From positions 1-5,820 of the forward strand of contig JADHTP010000210.1 in the NCBI GenBank assembly GCA_016784945.1: 5,820 bases of DNA. The letters are read 5' to 3'. Source of the DNA: Deltaproteobacteria bacterium (GTDB lineage Bacteria > Myxococcota_A > UBA9042 > DTJE01). The notes below the pieces were generated by a model that ran no database searches, had not been told where the DNA came from, and saw only the letters and a list, made by a program, of their open reading frames with translations. The translations under genes and the position numbers were made by a program. This document shows positions 1 through 5,820 of the stretch, piece by piece (the first letter of the stretch is position 1; the number at the start of each line of letters is the position of its first letter).

Positions 1-1165
1 GGAACTGCCGGAAGAAGGCGGAGTCGGGAACGAATGTCAGCAAGGCCAGGATGCCCGCTGTCAACAAAACGGCCACCGCGGCAGTAATCACTTCCTTTCG
101 CGTGTCGCGGGCGACCACCGGGTAGGCGCCGATCATGAACGCACAGGTCACCACCGCCGTCATGCCGCCGCTCACGTACAGGAGAAGCACTGAGGCCACC
201 AGGACCGCCACCGGTTTCAGCCACCCGTTGCCACGAACCAGCGAGACCATGGCCACGGCTGCCAGGGACAGGCCCAGCATGGTGGAAAGCTCGTTGTCCA
301 CGAACCGGGCGGAACCAAAGAACAGCGGGCAGGTGGCCAAGACCACCACGGCCACGGCGGCTTCGGCGGGACCGAAGGTGGTCTTCACGAAGCCGAAGAC
401 GATGATCAGCAGCAGGATGGCCAGAACCACGCCGGGAAGTCGGACGGAAAACTCGGACTGGCCAAAGACGCGCAGTGACAGCGACACCAGGTAGGGATCC
501 AGTGGCGGCATGAACACGGTTCGGCCGTTGGACTTGAAGTGGGCCGTGAACGCATCGCCGCACAGACCACCACGGACGGCTTCGGCCAGTTCGTCCCGGC
601 TGGCCACGGCCAGGGTCCGGGATCCCACCTCGGCCCGCAGTCGGAGGGCCTTGTCGTCCCCGGACGAAGCGCCAACCAGTTGCAGCAGCTTCGCCCGCGC
701 CTGTTCCGCATCCACGGCGCCGGTTCCCGAAACCAGGAGGATCCGGGTGGAAGGGTTCGAGGGGACCAGGGACTCGAGGGTTCCGACGATCTTCTTGAGC
801 CCGGCCTGGTCCTCCAGCTTCTTCAGACGTACATCGAGGTCGATGACGGCCACGCGGAAGACCTTGTTCGACAGGAGGGTGCGGCCACCCTGGAGGGGCG
901 ACCCGGCGGAACCGGTATCGGCCGCACTGACCACATCGGCGTCATCGGCCAGGTCCGTTTTCAGCAGGCCGGTCAGGGAGGCCTCGTCGTTGCCCCGGCG
1001 GCCCTCCATGACGAGGACCTGGGGCAATTCGGCCATGCGGCGGGCCAGGAACGACTGGTTCATTTCCCAGGGGTCCCACAGGCCGGGGCCCCAGATCCCG
1101 GACACCAGGACCAGGGACGCCACGATCAGGGACAACAATCCGGCTTTCGACTTGAGCATCTCCAT
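1..1165 (-). CDS. GT-C (family 39/PMT-like) membrane glycosyltransferase, N-terminal part, 3' end outside window
   Basis: The frame is open from ATG at 1165 to the window edge and gives 388 residues, with the C-terminus missing. Family 39-type enzymes are integral membrane transferases that move a sugar from a polyprenyl-phosphate carrier to lipid or protein on the outer face of the inner membrane. What I see: TM1 at about residues 7-26; GLWDPWE (28-34), the usual acidic motif after TM1; PPLDPYLVSLSLRVFGQSEF (220-239), the family's second hallmark; then RLPG and a series of hydrophobic helices from about 241 onward, with the family-like SARFVDNE at 285-292. The two hallmarks normally lie much closer together. 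Here residues about 55-215 form an extra, mostly soluble segment. GGGGAG lies 9 nt before the chosen ATG; the ATG two codons later would leave the Shine-Dalgarno sequence further away. The acceptor substrate cannot be told. The family call is firm and the specific activity unknown. Confidence 0.82.
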   Translation of the reverse strand, partial: MEMLKSKAGLLSLIVASLVLVSGIWGPGLWDPWEMNQSFLARRMAELPQVLVMEGRRGNDEASLTGLLKTDLADDADVVSAADTGSAGSPLQGGRTLLSNKVFRVAVIDLDVRLKKLEDQAGLKKIVGTLESLVPSNPSTRILLVSGTGAVDAEQARAKLLQLVGASSGDDKALRLRAEVGSRTLAVASRDELAEAVRGGLCGDAFTAHFKSNGRTVFMPPLDPYLVSLSLRVFGQSEFSVRLPGVVLAILLLIIVFGFVKTTFGPAEAAVAVVVLATCPLFFGSARFVDNELSTMLGLSLAAVAMVSLVRGNGWLKPVAVLVASVLLLYVSGGMTAVVTCAFMIGAYPVVARDTRKEVITAAVAVLLTAGILALLTFVPDSAFFRQF

Positions 1166-1254
1166 GTCTTGTGGCTCCCCGGGTTTTCGATGCCGCAACG
1201 AATGCGGTAGAGTATGCGCGCTCGTGGGTTTTTTCAAGGTCTGGAAAGCCTTTG
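1166..1254. promoter_or_regulatory. Divergent intergenic region with weak promoter-like elements and a small inverted repeat
   Basis: This 89-bp gap separates the start codons of the divergent glycosyltransferase and DUF6178 genes and must contain or overlap both promoters. On the minus strand TTGAAA (1237-1232) lies 17 nt from TACTCT (1214-1209), a fair -35 and a weak -10, which would give a leader of about 35 nt. On the plus strand TTTTCG (1184-1189) and TAGAGT (1208-1213) are 18 nt apart, a weaker match. The two -10 candidates overlap. CCGCA (1193-1197) and TGCGG (1203-1207) form an inverted repeat with a 5-nt spacer next to these elements and could be an operator half-site pair or a leader hairpin. 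All of this is motif reading by eye, with no independent support. Confidence 0.35.
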
Positions 1255-2928
1255 ATGGACAACAATCATCCCCGCACGACCCTCTCCGGTCTGGCCCGGG
1301 ACCTGGATCTTCCACCCCGGTTTGCCGCCCTGTCATCCGGTGAGCGCCTGCGCGCGATCCTGGATCTCCGCGATCCGGGCCGCCTGGTGCGAAGCCTGAG
1401 GCCCGACGACCTCTATTTCCTGTTGACGGGAATCGGCATGGGGGACGCCCATGACCTTCTGATATACGCAACTCCCGAGCAGCGACAGGCCGTGGTGGAC
1501 CTGGATGCCTGGTCGGGCTGGCACTACCAGCCACAACGGCTCGACCAGATGCTGAGCCTGGCCTTGGGCGTTTCCATCGATTTCGCCATGTCGCTGGTCC
1601 GCGACATGGACGGCGAACTGATGGCCCTGCATCTTTTCGGACGGGCCACGGTCACCCTGGTCCGTGAAGAAGAAGACACGCCAACGGCCCTGGACCACAG
1701 CTTCATGTCCCCTGACAACGTCTTCATGGTGTCGTGCCGGGACCCCGACGACGTGGAGGCCATACGGAAACTGCTCGACGTCCTGTACGCCGTGGGCGTT
1801 CAGTTCGCCCAGGGGATCATCCTGGCCGGGATGCGCGACACCGTGGCATCCCTGGAAAACCTGGCCTTCCATTTCCGCGACAACCGTCTCCAGGACCTGG
1901 GATTTGCCCCATTTGATGAACGATTCGAGCTTTGGGAACCCTATGACACGACGGATCTGAAGGCCCGGCTCGATCGCGATGAGGAGTCCGGGCCAGCCCG
2001 CCATCGGGACGACCAAGGCAAGGAAAGGCCCCTGGCCCTGACCCTGCAGGATTCGGACGGCGGCCTGTTCTTCTGGAAGGCTGCGTCCCTCCTGGGGGAC
2101 CGGCCGGAACTGTCGGAACTGGTGGGCAACCTGCTATTCCTGGTCAACCGGGTGCTGAGCGCCCGTGCGGAAGACCTGTCACAGGACCGCGTGTGGGAAA
2201 AGGCCGCCTCCCATGCGGCGACCATGCTGTCCCTGGGATTGGAACACCTGGCGGAGGGAAACCCGGAACGGGCGTCGCAATACCTGCTCAAGGACTCGCC
2301 CCAGGCGTTCTACCGGGCGGGAATCGAGTACCTGCGTCCCCTCAACGTGGCGGCCATTCGCGTGGTGCGGGACGTGGGGGGGCTCCACCGCCTTTCGATT
2401 CTCGGTCAGGCACGGGCCGAAACCGTCAAGGCTGCACTGGTATTCCCGCCCCAGATGTGGACGGGCCCGGAAACGGACGGTTCCGATTCCAGGCGCGATT
2501 TCATTACGCGGGACGAGGTGGATCGGGCCCTGGGTACGGTCACCGGAGCAGGTAACGTGCTGACCTTCGCGACGGTGGATCTGGGTTTCCGGTTCGACAC
2601 CCGGGTCGCCGGGATGGGACCCCGGGGCGCGCCGACACTCGCCACAGTGCTGGCCACGGCCTGGGCACGCCAGGTCCTGCAGGGCCGACCGTCGACGGAT
2701 CCCCTCTCCGGTGAGGAGATCCGTGACCTCCTGGCCGCAGCCTTCCAAGACGGTGTAATCCGCCCGGGACTGAGGGTAATCGGCATGGATGTGACGCCGG
2801 AAGTCGCAACCTTCATCGAGGAAATGCTGGATACGGTGGAAGAGACACTGGGCCACCTGGATCCGTCCCGCCCGCTGGAGACCCGCTTTCTGGGCAACGT
2901 CCTCCTGGTCGGGAACGACGAACCCTAG
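1255..2928 (+). CDS. DUF6178 family protein, function unknown
   Basis: This is a complete 557-residue protein without a signal peptide or membrane segment, so probably cytoplasmic. I assign it to DUF6178, an uncharacterised family found mainly in deltaproteobacterial lineages, from family-like segments: LRPDDLYFLLTGIG (48-61) followed by YATPEQRQAVVDLDAW (71-86); FRDNRLQDLGFAPFDERFEL (207-226); and LGLEHLAEGNPERASQYLL (327-345) followed by a conserved-looking AFYRAGIEYL (351-360). The protein is rich in helices and acidic residues. An acidic, polar stretch at about 235-262 looks like a linker between two halves. No catalytic motif or nucleotide-binding loop is visible. I chose ATG 1255, preceded by GGAAAG at 6 nt. 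An in-frame GTG at 1171 would add 28 residues that lie in the divergent promoter gap and have no family resemblance. The gene stands alone: its upstream neighbour is divergent and its downstream neighbour convergent. Function should not be guessed from this context. Confidence 0.85.
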   Translation: MDNNHPRTTLSGLARDLDLPPRFAALSSGERLRAILDLRDPGRLVRSLRPDDLYFLLTGIGMGDAHDLLIYATPEQRQAVVDLDAWSGWHYQPQRLDQMLSLALGVSIDFAMSLVRDMDGELMALHLFGRATVTLVREEEDTPTALDHSFMSPDNVFMVSCRDPDDVEAIRKLLDVLYAVGVQFAQGIILAGMRDTVASLENLAFHFRDNRLQDLGFAPFDERFELWEPYDTTDLKARLDRDEESGPARHRDDQGKERPLALTLQDSDGGLFFWKAASLLGDRPELSELVGNLLFLVNRVLSARAEDLSQDRVWEKAASHAATMLSLGLEHLAEGNPERASQYLLKDSPQAFYRAGIEYLRPLNVAAIRVVRDVGGLHRLSILGQARAETVKAALVFPPQMWTGPETDGSDSRRDFITRDEVDRALGTVTGAGNVLTFATVDLGFRFDTRVAGMGPRGAPTLATVLATAWARQVLQGRPSTDPLSGEEIRDLLAAAFQDGVIRPGLRVIGMDVTPEVATFIEEMLDTVEETLGHLDPSRPLETRFLGNVLLVGNDEP

Positions 2929-2949
2929 AAGTCCATCCATCAGTCGTTT

Positions 2950-3017
2950 GAGTGCGGCAGCTTGCTGTCGCTTTGAGATCCTTGGCCGCCGGAAAGCGCA
3001 AGCAAGCTTGCGCACTC
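2950..3017. repeat. Inverted pair of REP-like palindromes (REPIN/BIME-like) between convergent genes
   Basis: Two 25-nt arms (2950-2974 and 2993-3017) are inverted copies of each other at 21 of 25 positions, separated by 18 nt. Both share the outer block GAGTGCG and the inner block CGCTTT. Each arm is also its own hairpin: the left has a 7-bp stem GCGGCAG/CTGTCGC (one G-T pair) around CTTG, and the right has a perfect 7-bp stem GCGCAAG/CTTGCGC around CAAG. Paired palindromes in opposite orientation with a GGAG-type foot (TTGGAGTGCG read on the minus strand) are the build of REP elements and REPINs. A second perfect 8-bp inverted repeat, CCGGAAAG (2989-2996) and CTTTCCGG (3033-3040), encloses the right hairpin. 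The element fills most of the 116-bp gap between two gene ends, the usual site of such elements. It could also stop transcription from either side, but no T-run follows. No other copy is visible in the window. Confidence 0.72.
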
Positions 3018-3044
3018 CAAGATCCGTCATGACTTTCCGGATGT

Positions 3045-3773
3045 CTACTGGCTGAAACTGGCGGGAATGAATCGCTTCACTTCCGGTTCCGGCAGGTCCC
3101 CCACCACGGTCTGGGTCAACCGGTCGTCACCGTAGGTGGCCACCACCAGGCCCGAACGACGATCCATCTTCAACCTGGGCCGCCCCCGGGCAGGGGCCGA
3201 CTGATACTGGGCCACGGAAACACGGCGCCCCGCCACGTCATAGAGGTAGACGACCGCGGGCCTGGGTCCAAGACGGGTCACACGGGCCCCCACCAGTTTC
3301 ACGCCTTCCCGATCCTCCAGGGGCACCTGGTAGCGAAACGGCGCGTTGCCTTCCAGGAAGGCCTGCACCTGGGCACTGGTCCCGAACATCTCCGAATCCG
3401 ATGATGCCATGTGGGCGGCCACGGCGCTGTCCGCGGCGTCCGGCGGGCTCTCCATCAAGAAGATCACGGCGTAACCCATGACGGCCAGCATCAGCACCGC
3501 CACCGCATAGGAAAGGGTCGGAAAAAACCGGGGCCTGTCGAGCCGACCCCTTTCCTCGCGGATCCTGCGGGCCACCTGCTCCCTGAGGCTGGTGGGCGCA
3601 CGGGCCGCCAGGAGGGATTCCCTGACCCGTTGCCGGAAACGGACCTCCGCCGTGACGGCGTCCCGGCACTCGCTGCACTGTTTCAGGTGCGCCTCGACTT
3701 CGGTCCTTTCCTCGAGGGCCAACTCGCCGTCGAGATAAAGGTCCGAATAACGAGACAAGACGTTACAGTCCAT
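3045..3773 (-). CDS. Membrane-anchored zinc-finger anti-sigma factor (RsiW/ZAS type)
   Basis: This is a 242-residue single-pass membrane protein that should bind and inhibit the ECF sigma factor encoded just upstream. The N-terminal cytoplasmic part carries a textbook ZAS zinc motif: Cys3, then after 25 residues His29-x3-Cys33-x2-Cys36. A basic helical stretch (about 45-82) leads to one hydrophobic segment (about 87-107). The remaining 135 or so residues should be outside the membrane. They contain a segment like that of RsiW-type regulators (COG5662), GVKLVGARVTRLGPRPAVVY (157-176) followed by LYDVAGRRVSVAQYQ, probably a small beta-rich domain. The HxxxCxxC arrangement is also found in thiol-sensing anti-sigma factors, so redox control is possible but not shown. 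ATG 3773 is preceded by GGGAG at 7 nt, inside the sigma gene. The coding regions overlap by 11 nt, which points to translational coupling and balanced amounts of the two proteins. Confidence 0.88.
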   Translation of the reverse strand: MDCNVLSRYSDLYLDGELALEERTEVEAHLKQCSECRDAVTAEVRFRQRVRESLLAARAPTSLREQVARRIREERGRLDRPRFFPTLSYAVAVLMLAVMGYAVIFLMESPPDAADSAVAAHMASSDSEMFGTSAQVQAFLEGNAPFRYQVPLEDREGVKLVGARVTRLGPRPAVVYLYDVAGRRVSVAQYQSAPARGRPRLKMDRRSGLVVATYGDDRLTQTVVGDLPEPEVKRFIPASFSQ

Positions 3774-4401
3774 TCCCGTTCTCCCTGTCCTTGAGGCGTT
3801 TCGACAGGCTCAACACCTCCCCTCCGCCGACTCCACGGGCGCCTCCGGGGGCCCCGCTGAGCTTCTCGCGCATCATTCGACGCCCCCGGAAAAGCCGGGA
3901 CATCACCGTGCCGATGGGCGTACCCATGACCTCGGCGATCTCCTTGTAGGCCAGGCCTTCCACGTCGGCCAGCACCACCACGTTTCTGAAGTCCCGGGGC
4001 AGTTCATTGAGGGCCGCCTCCAGTTCGTCCCGCGTGGCGCTGAGCAGGGCGGCGGCCTCGGGCCCCCGGTAGAACGCCCGCTCCGACCAGCCGGAAAGCG
4101 ACGTGGCATGGACCTGTTCCGCGGCCTGATCGAGGGCCACTTCACGGCCGCCCGCCCTCACCTTGTTGATGAAGGAGTTGCGACATATCCGGAACAGCCA
4201 CGCGCGGCAGTTCGTCCCTTCCTGAAAGGAATCGAAGGCCTTCAGGGCCTTGAGGTAGGTTTCCTGGACCAGGTCATCCGCCTGGGCCGCATCATGGGTC
4301 AGGGACCGCGCGAACCGGTACACGGCATCGATGTGAGGCATGGCCTCCCTGTCGAAGCGCGTGGCGTTCCTTCGCCCTTTTCCAAACGGCCAGAGTCCCA
4401 C
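3763..4401 (-). CDS. ECF (group IV) RNA polymerase sigma factor, SigR/RpoE-like
   Basis: This 212-residue sigma-70 family protein directs RNA polymerase to a stress or envelope regulon. Region 2 spans about residues 20-82 and includes DDLVQETYLKALKAFDSF, then GTNCRAWLFRICRNSFINKV. The GTNxRAWLFRI segment is typical of the SigR/SigH-like branch, though I cannot fix the ECF group by eye. Region 4 spans about 124-180, with LPRDFRNVVVLADVEGLAYK and the DNA-recognition helix GTPIGTVMSRLFRGRR. A Gly-rich tail of about 30 residues follows. I chose GTG at 4401 because GGAGG (4411-4407) lies 5 nt before it. The in-frame GTG at 4407 shares its first base with that GGAGG and has no usable spacing. ATG 4339-4341 is too far in, because it would cut into the conserved FDREAMPHIDAVYRFA segment. 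The gene overlaps the anti-sigma gene by 11 nt and has its own likely promoter upstream. Identity as an ECF sigma factor is secure; its regulon is unknown. Confidence 0.93.
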   Translation of the reverse strand: MGLWPFGKGRRNATRFDREAMPHIDAVYRFARSLTHDAAQADDLVQETYLKALKAFDSFQEGTNCRAWLFRICRNSFINKVRAGGREVALDQAAEQVHATSLSGWSERAFYRGPEAAALLSATRDELEAALNELPRDFRNVVVLADVEGLAYKEIAEVMGTPIGTVMSRLFRGRRMMREKLSGAPGGARGVGGGEVLSLSKRLKDRENGNGL

Positions 4402-4411
4402 TTTCACCTCC
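4402..4411 (-). promoter_or_regulatory. Ribosome binding site that decides the sigma start
   Basis: On the minus strand GGAGG at 4411-4407 is followed by five bases (TGAAA) and then GTG at 4401-4399. This near-ideal site supports GTG 4401 as the start and argues against the GTG at 4407, whose first base is the last G of the GGAGG. Confidence 0.65.
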
Positions 4412-4424
4412 GTCGCACCGGGAT

Positions 4425-4450
4425 AACGGCGCCGCCGGGACTATTATTCC
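4425..4450 (-). promoter_or_regulatory. Candidate ECF (SigR-type) promoter of the sigma/anti-sigma operon
   Basis: On the minus strand GGAAT (4450-4446) is followed by 18 bases and then GTT (4427-4425), or equally CGTT after 17. This equals the published Streptomyces SigR consensus GGAAT-N18-GTT. Transcription would start about 4417-4419 and leave a leader of roughly 17 nt with the GGAGG site in it, a plausible layout. An AT-rich patch with the 8-bp palindrome GAAATTTC (4452-4459) lies just upstream of the -35, and another palindrome, CGGCGCCG (4427-4434), overlaps the -10. ECF operons often autoregulate through such a site. The match is by eye, but its position, strand and spacing all fit. 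Confidence 0.6.
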
Positions 4451-4468
4451 TGAAATTTCCGAAGGGCA

Positions 4469-5820
<1,352 letters not shown>

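Noticed and set aside
1171..1254. Upstream GTG start for the DUF6178 protein
   Set aside because: It would place 28 non-conserved residues across the whole divergent promoter gap. ATG 1255 has a fitting ribosome site and starts close to the recognised domain.
510..1343. Long plus-strand open frames (including 539-1210) opposite the glycosyltransferase gene
   Set aside because: They are Ser/Arg/Pro- and Gly-rich translations typical of antisense frames in GC-rich DNA. The minus strand over the same span gives a clear membrane enzyme with family motifs.
2179..3030. Minus-strand open frame of 283 codons, and a similar one at 1333-2016, opposite the DUF6178 gene
   Set aside because: They show no domain and have shadow-type composition, and the opposite strand codes a continuous DUF6178 protein. 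The first also runs through the REP-like hairpins.
2929..3044. Rho-independent terminator serving both convergent genes
   Set aside because: The hairpins are strong, but no T-run follows a stem on either strand. The paired-arm structure fits a REP element better, although a secondary role in termination cannot be excluded.

Overview
The window is GC-rich and coding-dense. It holds five protein genes, two of them cut by the window edges. A DUF6178 protein, an ECF sigma/zinc-finger anti-sigma pair and a very Cys-rich surface-type protein with CNGxDDDCDG motifs together suggest a bacterium of the former Deltaproteobacteria, such as Myxococcota, Bradymonadota or an uncultured relative. This is inferred from gene content alone. 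I see no rRNA, tRNA, CRISPR array, transposase or phage gene.

Layout. (1) 1-1165, minus: the N-terminal 388 residues of a GT-C (family 39-like) membrane glycosyltransferase with an unusually large first extracytoplasmic loop. (2) 1166-1254: a short divergent intergenic region with weak promoter-like elements. (3) 1255-2928, plus: a complete DUF6178 protein of unknown function. (4) 2929-3044: the gap between convergent genes, filled by an inverted pair of REP-like hairpins. (5) 3045-4401, minus: an ECF sigma factor and its membrane-anchored zinc-finger anti-sigma factor, overlapping by 11 nt. (6) 4402-4468: a gap holding a close match to the SigR-type promoter (GGAAT-N18-GTT), placed so that the sigma factor could drive its own operon. 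(7) 4469-5820, minus: the C-terminal 449 residues of a modular Cys-rich protein built from about 50-residue repeats, with its N-terminus outside the window.

How the genes may work together. The sigma and anti-sigma factors form one regulatory unit. The anti-sigma factor would hold the sigma factor at the inner membrane through its zinc-binding domain, and its roughly 135-residue extracytoplasmic domain could take part in sensing. The autoregulatory promoter is the best-supported regulatory inference. The Cys-rich protein gene lies upstream on the same strand, and no clear terminator separates it from the sigma gene, so some read-through is possible. The glycosyltransferase and DUF6178 genes share only a divergent promoter region, and nothing in the sequence links their functions. 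I found no clearly new multi-gene system. The points most worth a second look are the REP-like pair, the sigma promoter, the enlarged glycosyltransferase loop and the repeat architecture of the Cys-rich protein.
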